Positions 16,302 to 24,643 of a stretch of 32,639 nt of DNA are shown piece by piece. This DNA is from Thermotalea metallivorans. GTDB taxonomy: Bacteria; Bacillota; Clostridia; Peptostreptococcales; Thermotaleaceae. The notes beneath the pieces were generated by a model, which did no database searches, was not told where the DNA came from, and was given only the letters and a program-made list of their open reading frames with translations. Numbering within the stretch: the stretch's first letter is position 1; each line of letters starts with the position of its first letter. A program made the translations under genes and the position numbers. The stretch is from positions 1-32,639 of the forward strand of contig NZ_LOEE01000016.1 in the NCBI RefSeq assembly GCF_001562415.1. Reading direction: 5' to 3'.

Positions 16302-17940
16302 TTTTTATCATCTCCATAAGATCCTGGGCTAGAAGAACAAAACTTTTCTTCAAGTCAATAGAGAACATAGAAGCCGGTATTCCATGCCTTATACTTTCAT
16401 ATACCTCCTTGGTAGCCTCGGGTATTCTCCATTTCATTCCCATGCCCGTGGCTGCCTCCACATCGCTTATGGGGACTTTCATTCCATCTATATATCGGTT
16501 ATATACGGTATGGACACGATTTAGCTCTATAATCCCCTTTTCAATCAATTCATCCATGACTAGCTGTAGCGTAACTGAATGATGATAATCAGGATCTCCA
16601 ATCACAAGCATGTATCCTCCTTTTTGAAGTATCTGAAGGGCCTCTTCGCTTTGAATATCAAGGCCTAGATCTACAATAACCACATCACAGGATTCGGAAA
16701 GATCCGTAAGGATTTTTCCCAGCTGCTTTCCTTGAAAAGCTGCTGCCCCAATACCAGGATCTTGAGTAATTACCTCTATGTTATGTAGTAATTTAGGTTG
16801 ATAAGAAAAATCCAGTACATTCTCCGTCTCTTGCAGTGCTTTTGAGAGTCCATCCTCTTCTAAGGGTAAATTCAACCAAGTATGCAGTCCTAGATTCCTT
16901 GTACAGTCCAATATCGCGGTTTTTATTCCTGCATTGGCGAAAGCCGCTGCCAAATTTACTGATACAAAGGTTTTTCCTGAAGGATTTGGAGAAAAAATAA
17001 CAATCACATTATCAAGTCGTGTAATTCCTTTTTTCGCCTTAATTCTTCTAGGTCGTTTTGGCAGTGCCGGTATAGACGGCTTGTTGATTTGTATCTTGGG
17101 TACCGAAACCTGGATCTTGGGAATATTATGCATAGCTTTGCGGAACAAGCCTCCCTTGGATGCTTCCTCATTTTCCTGTGGTTCTTCATAGACCTTTTTG
17201 TTGTTTCCTTTTTTCTTTCTGTTCTTTATTATGTCTTCTAACTCCCCGATCTTGGGCATTTTAAAGATAATCTCATCCACACCCTGCTCCCGCATTCTCT
17301 GAATTGTTAGGTCTTGTGGATCAATTGTATCAGCAAGAAAAATTAAGGTAACATCCATCCGCTTGAGCTCCCATGCGATATCAATGAGGTCTACACTACC
17401 AGGCAGCCGGGGAGATAGTAAAACCACATCCGGCTTTCTCCTTTCAACCACATCCACAATGACTTCCCTTTCAAATACCGTCTCTACAATGTCTATGCCC
17501 CGAATCACCCGTAAAGGCTCTTCTAATTCTTCCATATTGGCTGCAAATACCACTTTGATATCGTTGTCATTTTTTCGTATGGTAGTCCATTTTTTGATGT
17601 CTTCCAAATAGATATCTTCCGCCGGATAATACTCTACTCCGGTTGCATCCATTTCTAGAAGAAATTCACGGTCCTTTGCCCTCTCCGGGGATAAGAGTAT
17701 AACGATTTTGGCCCCTTTGGCATCTCTTTTCATCCGTTCAATATACTCAAGCAGATCTTCCTTTTTCCCTGTAGATGCAAATTCTGAAGCTATAATGATT
17801 TCAGGTATTTCCTCGGTACTAGCCAAAAATCTCATGGCCGTACCAAAAGTATAATCCCATTGAATTACTTCCCCATTTTTTCTTATGGCATCTACAATGG
17901 CTTCATCTGCTTTTTCAAATATGCAGTGAATTCTACTCAA
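16273..17940 (-). CDS. Second TadZ/CpaE-like protein with degenerate ATP site (about 555 aa)
   Basis: TTG start at 17940, eight bases after AGGAGG; it overlaps the previous stop. Two receiver-like domains (about 1-125 and 128-240) precede a basic low-complexity linker with IPKIQVSVPKIQINKPSIPA, then a MinD-like domain (about 305-520). The Walker A motif is altered: VIFSPNPSGKTFVS replaces the usual KGGVGKT, so the signature first lysine is lost while GKT is kept. Walker B (DVVIVDLG) is recognisable. It may bind nucleotide without the normal dimer-dependent hydrolysis. It is the bridge gene between the type IV secretion block and the Tad block, and could link the two machines. That role is inferred. 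Confidence 0.82.
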   Translation of the reverse strand: MSRIHCIFEKADEAIVDAIRKNGEVIQWDYTFGTAMRFLASTEEIPEIIIASEFASTGKKEDLLEYIERMKRDAKGAKIVILLSPERAKDREFLLEMDATGVEYYPAEDIYLEDIKKWTTIRKNDNDIKVVFAANMEELEEPLRVIRGIDIVETVFEREVIVDVVERRKPDVVLLSPRLPGSVDLIDIAWELKRMDVTLIFLADTIDPQDLTIQRMREQGVDEIIFKMPKIGELEDIIKNRKKKGNNKKVYEEPQENEEASKGGLFRKAMHNIPKIQVSVPKIQINKPSIPALPKRPRRIKAKKGITRLDNVIVIFSPNPSGKTFVSVNLAAAFANAGIKTAILDCTRNLGLHTWLNLPLEEDGLSKALQETENVLDFSYQPKLLHNIEVITQDPGIGAAAFQGKQLGKILTDLSESCDVVIVDLGLDIQSEEALQILQKGGYMLVIGDPDYHHSVTLQLVMDELIEKGIIELNRVHTVYNRYIDGMKVPISDVEAATGMGMKWRIPEATKEVYESIRHGIPASMFSIDLKKSFVLLAQDLMEMIKNDEIYETIS

Positions 17941-18880
17941 TCTCTTCACCTCCTATTTTTCTTCCACTACCATGTTTAAAAATATTGTTTTTCTTTTGCT
18001 CGGCTTTTTGTTTTTTTCTATTCTCCATAAGCTTTTTGATCCTCATCCTTCCCCAATACATAAGATCCTTTATTTTGTCCATGAGCCTGTCACTTTCAAA
18101 ATATACAGGCCTAGACGTAGTAGTAGGCTTTAATTGATATTCATTCAATCGATACAGGGCATCCTCCCCAACTATATACGCTTGATCTCCGGTCCTTCTT
18201 ATACTCTCGATCATTTCTTCTACGATACCTATCAATTCTTCCTCGCTACCTTTTATTCGGACCCTCATATGGTATGCTGTCCGTCCTCCTGCCCTAGCAA
18301 GATTAAAATGATATCTATTTCTCATTAACATAATATTTTTGATTTTGGATCTATTCTGCAATACCTCTTCGTATTGCTGTTCTTTCTCTTTTAGTACTTT
18401 TTCATCCGTATCATATTTAGGGTCCACATATAGCTCTATAATGGCATTATGCATATTCCCCCAGCGGATCATCTCCATAAAAGATATGCCCGCTATATAT
18501 TGCTGATTTCCTGTCGTAAGCTCCTTAGGCAATGGCTCTATTTTGACAGCTATTCCTACGGATCCGTCCTGAAAATAAAGAAACGGGCTATCAATCTTTA
18601 CTATTTCTATTCTATGTCCTTCCCTTTTGACTTTCTTCAGCTCTTTATCTAATCTTTTGTTTTTCCTTACGTCAAAAATTACAATATAGGAGATTGCCGC
18701 AGGTACAGCAAACATGATAAACCCTCTATATCCTAAGTGCCCAGGCAAAATGATAAAAAGAACTATGCCAAAGAAAAGACTCCCTACGATGGGGAATATT
18801 TTCCATAAATTAAGAAAACCTGCTATTTTCACATCTTCTCTGATATCTTCCGGTATAATAATCAAATCATGTTCGTTCAC
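17933..18880 (-). CDS. VirB3/PrgI-like membrane protein with VirB4 N-terminal-like domain (315 aa)
   Basis: GTG start at 18880 with AAAGGGGG seven bases upstream. Two closely spaced hydrophobic helices (about 27-47 and 52-72) separated by LPGHLGYRG are typical of PrgI/VirB3 proteins. The rest is cytoplasmic. It carries SPFLYFQDGSVGIAVKIEPL, a long helical middle (about 155-190) and an alpha/beta segment reminiscent of the N-terminal domain of VirB4 proteins, and it ends in a lysine-rich tail. VirB3 anchors VirB4 to the channel, and natural VirB3-VirB4 fusions are known. Here the fused part seems limited to the N-terminal domain, while a separate VirB4 lies 12 kb downstream. Homology beyond PrgI is tentative. 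Confidence 0.6.
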   Translation of the reverse strand: MNEHDLIIIPEDIREDVKIAGFLNLWKIFPIVGSLFFGIVLFIILPGHLGYRGFIMFAVPAAISYIVIFDVRKNKRLDKELKKVKREGHRIEIVKIDSPFLYFQDGSVGIAVKIEPLPKELTTGNQQYIAGISFMEMIRWGNMHNAIIELYVDPKYDTDEKVLKEKEQQYEEVLQNRSKIKNIMLMRNRYHFNLARAGGRTAYHMRVRIKGSEEELIGIVEEMIESIRRTGDQAYIVGEDALYRLNEYQLKPTTTSRPVYFESDRLMDKIKDLMYWGRMRIKKLMENRKKQKAEQKKNNIFKHGSGRKIGGEEIE

Positions 18881-18922
18881 CTGTATCCCCCTTTCTGCTG
18901 TGGTTTTATCCGTACCCTGGCT

Positions 18923-20920
18923 CTATGCCCGATCCTTCCTCCACGCACCCATGTACACACCATCCTTTGGAGGCACCTCTACAAGTACTGGAAGACCTTT
19001 TTGATATACAATATATCTTCCGTTTTGCTCCCAATAAGGAATAGTATCTTTAAAGTATTTCTTTAACTCTGACTTGCCTTTTTCGAAACTTTTAGGATGA
19101 ATCAGAATTTGGTTTGGGTCCTTCCCTTTTTTTACATGATCTAAAGGTATTTCCTTTAGATTCTCCATGACACTGTTTCTTCTGCTCTCCGGTACTCGAA
19201 TAGATTTCCATTCCCTTTTTTCAGGAATATTTGTAATTTCCTTTGATGTATTAATTTTTTCTTTTCCGTAAATCTCCTCAGCAAGCTTTTCAACCTTTTT
19301 CACGCTATCTTTATCCACCAATAAGATATCTTTCTCAGATCCCAATAGGATATCTGCCTCCATCTCCGGATATTTATCTAACACCTTATCCATAAACTCA
19401 TCCTCCTTACCATAAGGAAGCTCAATGGCCTTAAAGTATCGATCATTTGTCTCAATGATTGTTTCCGGATCTTCATGAATAAATGGTATATTTTCTTCCC
19501 TTTTAGGCACCGGTCCTATTTTTTCTTTTAGTCTGTACATTTGCTCCCTAATGATTTCACCAGCTTCGCCATTGGATATACGGCTACCGAATTCCTGCAT
19601 TTTTCTAGCCGTCTCACTACCTTGAATTCCTGCACGCTCTCCAGGCACAGATCCGGTTTTGGATGATACCCAGCCAAGGGTATTGGACGCAGCCTCGAAT
19701 CCTTTCCCTGCACCCCATATGATTTTTCCCATGTTTTTCAGTACTACATCTCCTCCTAAAGTTACTGGATCCTTTAAAGCCTTGATGAAGGGTATCAACC
19801 AGAAAATGATAGCCAAGATAAAAATAATGAATAAAATAAATACATTTGCAAGGGTAGTAGATATCCCCATATCTGATACTGCATCGGGTGTCCTGGCAAC
19901 ACCGATCATTACCAGCCATCCTGCATCAAAAAAGGCCTGAAGTCCTATAGTCCTTATAAGGATATTCCCTAAACCAAGATACGTTTCGGGTTTGCCAAAG
20001 ATAGCTGCTCCATTGATATAGGCAGGTACGAAAATAGTCAGCAGCCTAAGGGCGATATATCGTATTAAAGCCAATAGCCCCAAGAGTATCTGAGTCCCTT
20101 CTCCTACGAACATCCCAATTAGACCACCTACTTTCCCATTTTGTTCATCCAAAAAGATTTGTGACATACTTGTAGATTGTAATGTTTCCAGATCAATATC
20201 TGTATTTGCAAAGGCAGCCTTCAAAACCATATCTCCTGGTATATCCTTTAGGGACAATTCATTTTCCTTTACCCGGATTTGTCTTTCTACGACATTTCCT
20301 TGCTCATCTACATCCTTTTGTATAAATACTTGTCCTTGTTCATTGTATAACGCTACTATCTGCGGCCTGCTGATTGCATCAAAGGCATAATTTTGCAAGT
20401 ATATAACAGATTCGATAACCCATAATGAAAAGTAACTAACTAATCCATATACAAAAATAAGCCCTATGGCCGTTAGGGGCTTTGCAATACCCTCTGTTTC
20501 TCCTTTCCACATTTTATATATTGTCATTAAAAAAGCTAAGGCAATAAATCCTATGGTCGCAAAAAAAACACTATTCCAGCCTATGTATACCCAATTGTGA
20601 CCATCTTTGCCTGTTAGCGGGGGTGTATAGAGATAACTAGCTCCATACACCCCTTCAATTCCACCTAACGCTGCATCAAGCATTGCCCCTATGGTACTGG
20701 CAAATACATAATACCATCCACCCTTTTCTTTCCATTCCCTTACCAATTGGGATAGCTCATTTAGAGTCTGTAATAATTCTTTAATGTTGGTGATAAGCCC
20801 ACTATCCTGAGACTCCTGTTCCGTATTCTCCGGAGTACTAGGTCCTGTATCGGCCCATACCGGCAACATAGCAAAACTTATGAATACAACTATGAGCAGA
20901 AATATAAAACCTTTTTTCAT
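18923..20920 (-). CDS. VirB6/TrbL-like polytopic membrane protein with long cytoplasmic tail (665 aa)
   Basis: A signal peptide (MKKGFIFLLIVVFISFA) precedes an acidic Ser/Thr/Pro stretch. About six hydrophobic helices lie between residues 75 and 400, including LIGMFVGEGTQILLGLLALI and a strongly hydrophobic NVFILFIIFILAIIFWLIPF. TrbL/VirB6 proteins form the membrane channel of type IV secretion systems. The last 240 residues are soluble and contain two loosely similar alpha/beta units (about 505-570 and 585-650, each strand-helix-strand with ILL/ILIHPKS cores). A weak ribosome site (AAAGGCGTG) precedes the ATG. It lies between the small two-helix protein and the VirB3-like protein, the normal order for such genes. 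Confidence 0.7.
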   Translation of the reverse strand: MKKGFIFLLIVVFISFAMLPVWADTGPSTPENTEQESQDSGLITNIKELLQTLNELSQLVREWKEKGGWYYVFASTIGAMLDAALGGIEGVYGASYLYTPPLTGKDGHNWVYIGWNSVFFATIGFIALAFLMTIYKMWKGETEGIAKPLTAIGLIFVYGLVSYFSLWVIESVIYLQNYAFDAISRPQIVALYNEQGQVFIQKDVDEQGNVVERQIRVKENELSLKDIPGDMVLKAAFANTDIDLETLQSTSMSQIFLDEQNGKVGGLIGMFVGEGTQILLGLLALIRYIALRLLTIFVPAYINGAAIFGKPETYLGLGNILIRTIGLQAFFDAGWLVMIGVARTPDAVSDMGISTTLANVFILFIIFILAIIFWLIPFIKALKDPVTLGGDVVLKNMGKIIWGAGKGFEAASNTLGWVSSKTGSVPGERAGIQGSETARKMQEFGSRISNGEAGEIIREQMYRLKEKIGPVPKREENIPFIHEDPETIIETNDRYFKAIELPYGKEDEFMDKVLDKYPEMEADILLGSEKDILLVDKDSVKKVEKLAEEIYGKEKINTSKEITNIPEKREWKSIRVPESRRNSVMENLKEIPLDHVKKGKDPNQILIHPKSFEKGKSELKKYFKDTIPYWEQNGRYIVYQKGLPVLVEVPPKDGVYMGAWRKDRA

Positions 20921-20926
20921 TTAAAA

Positions 20927-21346
20927 TCACACGCCTTTGATCATAATTATTCCATATTGGATTGCATATTTAAATTGATCTAAATACCCAGATGGTTTGT
21001 TTTCCTGTGGAACAATATCCTTTGGCGCTTCTTTATTGAAATTCTCAATTGCTTTGGTAGCCACTTTTTCCCACAGGAATACGAAAATATCATACCAAGT
21101 AGCTGTAAGAGCTCCAAAAATAATAGTTACCCCTACAAGAATCTGTAAGAATCTCATACCGAAGGATTTCCAACTACTTGTTCCTGTGAATAGGCCTTTG
21201 ACAGCTAAAATCATATGCCACCCAGAAACAGAAAGAAGCCAAAGTCCAAAAATTCCTATAACAAAGTTTACGATCATAATGAAGGGATATGCCGCTCCAA
21301 TAAGATTTGAAATATCCGGCATGAATAATTTTTTTTGTGGTAACAT
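20927..21346 (-). CDS. Small two-helix membrane protein, VirB2-like candidate (139 aa)
   Basis: ATG at 21346 follows AAAGGAGG. Two hydrophobic segments (about 15-48 and 62-92) are separated by a short loop with GLFTGTSSWKSFG, as in VirB2/TrbC-type subunits, then an amphipathic C-terminus (about 95-139). There is no cleavable signal peptide. Six bases separate it from the VirB6-like gene. Position and topology suit a small channel or pilin-like component. Sequence-level family assignment is weak, so it could equally be a Gram-positive-specific small transfer protein. Confidence 0.6.
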   Translation of the reverse strand: MLPQKKLFMPDISNLIGAAYPFIMIVNFVIGIFGLWLLSVSGWHMILAVKGLFTGTSSWKSFGMRFLQILVGVTIIFGALTATWYDIFVFLWEKVATKAIENFNKEAPKDIVPQENKPSGYLDQFKYAIQYGIIMIKGV

Positions 21347-21375
21347 GTTGCGCCTCCTTTATTTTTTTGAATTTT

Positions 21376-21411
21376 AATAGGCTGAAAAAGATATAATCTT
21401 TTCAGCCTATT
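21376..21411 (-). other. Long stem-loop spanning a stop codon inside the operon
   Basis: An inverted repeat of about 16 bp (AATAGGCTGAAAAAGAT at 21376-21392 against ATCTTTTCAGCCTATT at 21396-21411) begins within the TAG stop of the 525-aa gene and ends 30 bases before the next start. Neither strand has a U tract after it. A simple terminator is therefore unlikely; an mRNA processing or stabilising structure, or a leaky terminator, fits better. Confidence 0.6.
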
Positions 21412-22984
21412 GTGATAACTTTACTCCTGCTTTCAATGGTGATATGCCTTTTACTAATACAGTTGCGGTATCCTTTGCCCCATTGCTTAAGGTGGCATTT
21501 AGAATTGCGTTGTATCCAGCAGGACCGAAACCGTACTCGGTTTTCGTATCTACGATGAACCACCCACCAGGCACGCTATAGCTAAAAGTCTTTTCCCCAT
21601 CTCCGGATACTGTAAGGCTTTGGCCTGGATATTCCTTAGTGGCATTTTTGATGATCTGTTCTCCTGTGTTGGGATAATACATTGTTACATATTGTCCGGA
21701 GGCCTTGATATTCATCGCTACCGTCTTGGTTACAGGCACTTTGATCGTTCTTCTCCTAGTTCTTTCTACTCCATTGGCATCTATGTATGTTTCTTCCTCA
21801 ATTTCATACCGCCACAATGACCAAGATACCGTCACCTGGAAATTCCAAGGATTATATGGTTCCTTTGGTTGCATACTCTTAGGTGCAATAATATCTACTG
21901 TGATCTTTTCTCCCGGATTTTTTTCCGACGTATTCAGAAACACCGCCATCAGATCAGATACGTTATCTGCCCAAGTACGTTCTAGATTCGGCTTTGTTTT
22001 ATCGGGATTCACCGCTGCATAGACATTGACTGCTTTGTTGGGCATTTCAAAAACCAGTTTAAATTCCCTTTTCCCTGCAATGGCTACATCTCTTAACCTT
22101 TGTACTTCCTTCCCATCTACGATCAATGCTATATCTGATGCTATACTGCTTTGACCTTCTAACTCTACATAACCGCGAACTTCCACAGCTTGCCCTGCCG
22201 ACGCGTTCTCTGCTATCTTTGTAAGTTTGATTTTTAAGTTTGTTTGAATATCGGGATTGCCTTGAGGTGTCGGCTGTTGTGGCACTCCTGGTGCTGGTAC
22301 TGGTGCTGGTATCGACTCTTGAGGCTGTTGCTGCACTTCATATTCGATGATAATCGGTACAAAATACATGAAGCCCTGAACCTTTGGACTAAATAGATTT
22401 CCTTTCATAGCTTCTAATGATGCAATGACATTTGCCGGTACGGCATCTTTGCCACCCATGTAATCGTAGATGTATTGTTCCTTTTCAAATGCTACTTTTT
22501 CTTTTACGTCATATAGCAAATCGCTATTAAGTAAAGCATTATAATTTACTTCAACTTTTCCTGTACTTGGATTATATTCTGCTTTTGTAATGCTAATATT
22601 TTGAGAAGCGTGTGGCATATAATTGTCAGTATACTCCTGCATATTTTTTGCCTTTGCCGTTACGTTAAAAATTGGTGTTATGCCTGTTTGTCTATAAAAT
22701 TCTGTAGTATATGGATATACTTTTACGTTTTTGATGTTTGACTTGCCAAATTGATCATTTGTCGTTAAATCTAAACTAAATCCACTAGAATAACTGCTCC
22801 CCGGTCCATATCCCCGTTGCCATATACCACTACTGTTTGACCATATAAAAATAACACCGGTGTCCAATCGATAGATTTTGTGGACACCAGTGTTCTCTGC
22901 TGCAAATGCAGAATATGGTGTTATCAATAGCCCTGCTATAATGTTTAAAATCATAACCAGGCTAACAAATTTTTTTGTTATCAT
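21407..22984 (-). CDS. Secreted protein of unknown family (525 aa)
   Basis: ATG at 22984 after AAGGAGG. Signal peptide 1-29 ends in YSAFA-AEN. Three regions can be seen: residues 30-210, rich in Tyr/Ser/Gly with NISITKAEYNPSTGKVEVNY; a proline/glutamine linker (about 215-245); and a CARDB-like beta domain (about 250-350) with LIVDGKEVQRLRDV and GKREFKLVFEMP strands. A C-terminal beta region (about 380-525) follows. No wall anchor is visible. It precedes the type IV secretion block and is probably an extracellular partner of it. I do not recognise the family. Confidence 0.72.
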   Translation of the reverse strand: MITKKFVSLVMILNIIAGLLITPYSAFAAENTGVHKIYRLDTGVIFIWSNSSGIWQRGYGPGSSYSSGFSLDLTTNDQFGKSNIKNVKVYPYTTEFYRQTGITPIFNVTAKAKNMQEYTDNYMPHASQNISITKAEYNPSTGKVEVNYNALLNSDLLYDVKEKVAFEKEQYIYDYMGGKDAVPANVIASLEAMKGNLFSPKVQGFMYFVPIIIEYEVQQQPQESIPAPVPAPGVPQQPTPQGNPDIQTNLKIKLTKIAENASAGQAVEVRGYVELEGQSSIASDIALIVDGKEVQRLRDVAIAGKREFKLVFEMPNKAVNVYAAVNPDKTKPNLERTWADNVSDLMAVFLNTSEKNPGEKITVDIIAPKSMQPKEPYNPWNFQVTVSWSLWRYEIEEETYIDANGVERTRRRTIKVPVTKTVAMNIKASGQYVTMYYPNTGEQIIKNATKEYPGQSLTVSGDGEKTFSYSVPGGWFIVDTKTEYGFGPAGYNAILNATLSNGAKDTATVLVKGISPLKAGVKLSQ

Positions 22985-22998
22985 AATTTCCTCCTTGT

Positions 22999-23826
22999 CT
23001 ACTTTAATGTGTTCTTTAGTGTGTTTTCAATTAATTCAGCTTCTGTAGAGGTTACCCTAACGATTAGAAAATAATCATATTCTTTTGCTCTTTCCTTACT
23101 TGAAACGACTTTATAGTCAATCCCGGTTCCCATACCAAGGCCTTCAACTACTTTTCCATTAATCACCCCATACATGCCACCTTTCATATTAACTGTTTTA
23201 ATAGCTTTATATGGTGGTTTTTCAACATATTCCAATTGATATGGATTGCCTTCAACAATTTTAATCGTCTTGATCTCATACAGATTGCTAGATATCCCAC
23301 TAATATCCGTTAGGACTTCATTAACCGGATATACTTTTCCAGGTTCCAATCCTATCGACGGGTTTTTTGGAGTACTTCCACTGCCAGATGTTGATATAGT
23401 TGCAACCCTTGTATCTGCATTCCAATTCACTGTTGCGCCAAAAACCTCGCTTATAAATCTTAATGGAACCATGGTTCTGCCATTTATATTAACAGCTTTC
23501 GTATCAAAAGTAATGACCTTTCCATTAACTGTTGCTTTTTTTTCACCGGTGACAAGGATCACCGTTTTATCATTCTTTTTAATGGTTACAACAACATTTA
23601 AATTTTTAATTTCCCAATCCACGGTAGCCCCAAGTTTTTCAGATACAAAGCGGATGGGCACCAGCGTCCTTCCATCCTCATTGATGTAAGGTTTTGTATC
23701 CGGGAATATAACCTCTTCATCATTAACCATTACTTTTACACTAGGAGATTCAACAGCAGCATATGCACTAGCTGTCATTGTAAATATTAATATCATTATA
23801 AAAAATAAACTTATTCTTTTCATCAT
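22999..23826 (-). CDS. Secreted copper-amine-oxidase-like stalk domain protein (about 275 aa)
   Basis: I choose the ATG at 23826, five bases after AAAGGG; a GTG two codons earlier is possible. Signal peptide 1-23 ends ASAYA-AVE. Two stalk repeats of the Cu_amine_oxidN1 type follow, marked by DGRTLVPIRFVSEKLGATVDW and NGRTMVPLRFISEVFGATVNW (cited in part: LVPIRFVSEKLGA, MVPLRFISEVFGA). A linker with SGSGSTPKNPS leads to a C-terminal domain of about 110 residues with no recognised family. Such repeats are common on cell surfaces of Clostridia and Paenibacillus and are not enzymes by themselves. It lies 14 bases upstream of the 525-aa gene and is presumably co-transcribed with it. Confidence 0.85.
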   Translation of the reverse strand: MMKRISLFFIMILIFTMTASAYAAVESPSVKVMVNDEEVIFPDTKPYINEDGRTLVPIRFVSEKLGATVDWEIKNLNVVVTIKKNDKTVILVTGEKKATVNGKVITFDTKAVNINGRTMVPLRFISEVFGATVNWNADTRVATISTSGSGSTPKNPSIGLEPGKVYPVNEVLTDISGISSNLYEIKTIKIVEGNPYQLEYVEKPPYKAIKTVNMKGGMYGVINGKVVEGLGMGTGIDYKVVSSKERAKEYDYFLIVRVTSTEAELIENTLKNTLK

Positions 23827-23843
23827 TTTCACCCTTTCTCAAC

Positions 23844-24230
23844 TTATTTGGACTTAATATAATCCATAATTTCTTGTGCCATTTCCAAGGCTTCCTTTGC
23901 GTCATTTTTTCCCGGAAGCCCTGAATCCAGCATTCCAGGCAATGCGTCAGGATAACGGGTAGGTATATAATATTGATCAAGTATCGTTGCATGACTATCA
24001 AACTGACAAAAACTGCTATCAATCCTAGTACATATATTCATAAGGTCTCTAAGGCTATGGGTTCTTGGTGCCCTTTGGCCACAGCCCTCTATAAAACCCT
24101 TCAAAAGTTTTTCTACTGCCTGTTGGCTGTGAAAGCATACCTGATTATATATCTTATTTTCAAGAGCTATTTTAGCCGTTAGTATATCATCTTCAGCAAA
24201 ACTAAGCCATCTCTTTTCCACGGGCATCAT
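23844..24230 (-). CDS. HEPN-domain toxin-like protein of an MNT/HEPN pair (128 aa)
   Basis: All-helical HEPN domain (PF05168 type): AEDDILTAKIALENKIYNQ, CFHSQQAVEKLLKGFIE, then RAPRTHSL giving the R-x4-H motif (Arg53, His58), and DQYYIPTRYPDALPG near 85-99. HEPN proteins of such pairs are often RNases. The partner nucleotidyltransferase gene overlaps the start by 29 bases, so the two are translationally coupled. The R-x4-H-x-Y form, in which the tyrosine is AMPylated by some partner enzymes, is not kept: residue 60 is leucine. The mode of neutralisation may therefore differ, or the target tyrosine may be one of the YY or RYP residues. Confidence 0.88.
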   Translation of the reverse strand: MMPVEKRWLSFAEDDILTAKIALENKIYNQVCFHSQQAVEKLLKGFIEGCGQRAPRTHSLRDLMNICTRIDSSFCQFDSHATILDQYYIPTRYPDALPGMLDSGLPGKNDAKEALEMAQEIMDYIKSK

Positions 24231-24561
24231 ATATCACCTTTCCTTCTTCAAGGACTTTCAGAATAAAACTTCTTTTTTCTTTTTTCATTGCTTCTATTTC
24301 CCCATTAGTATATACGATTAAATCGCATGCTACCTTTGATTTCACTAAAAGTCCAATATTTTTGAGTCTTTTTATGAAGGCTTCATCAGTATCTTTTACT
24401 ACAATAATGTCTAAGTCACTCCATTCATGGATATTTCCTGTAGCCATCGACCCAAATAGAATAATTTTATCAGCTTTGTACTCATTTATCAGCACGTTTT
24501 TTATTCTTTCCAATTCCTCGCTAAGTTCCTTTTTTCTATTTTCTATGGCTTGGCTACTCAT
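24202..24561 (-). CDS. MNT-type minimal nucleotidyltransferase antitoxin (119 aa)
   Basis: ATG at 24561 has GAGGAG eight bases upstream; a longer in-frame start at 24636 has no good ribosome site. The polymerase-beta-like signature is complete: LFGSMATGNIHEWSDLDIIV gives GS (37-38) and D49-x-D51, and CDLIVYT supplies the third carboxylate (Asp80). Proteins of this kind transfer a nucleotide to their HEPN partner and neutralise it. The MNT-before-HEPN order with overlapping ends is common. The pair is expected to stabilise the plasmid or act against phage. Confidence 0.88.
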   Translation of the reverse strand: MSSQAIENRKKELSEELERIKNVLINEYKADKIILFGSMATGNIHEWSDLDIIVVKDTDEAFIKRLKNIGLLVKSKVACDLIVYTNGEIEAMKKEKRSFILKVLEEGKVIYDARGKEMA

Positions 24562-24643
24562 GACATCAGCTCCTCTTCTTCCATCTATACTATTAGTAGT
24601 GCTTATTTTCTTTATGATTGCCGGAAAATCCTCCATACGTTTA

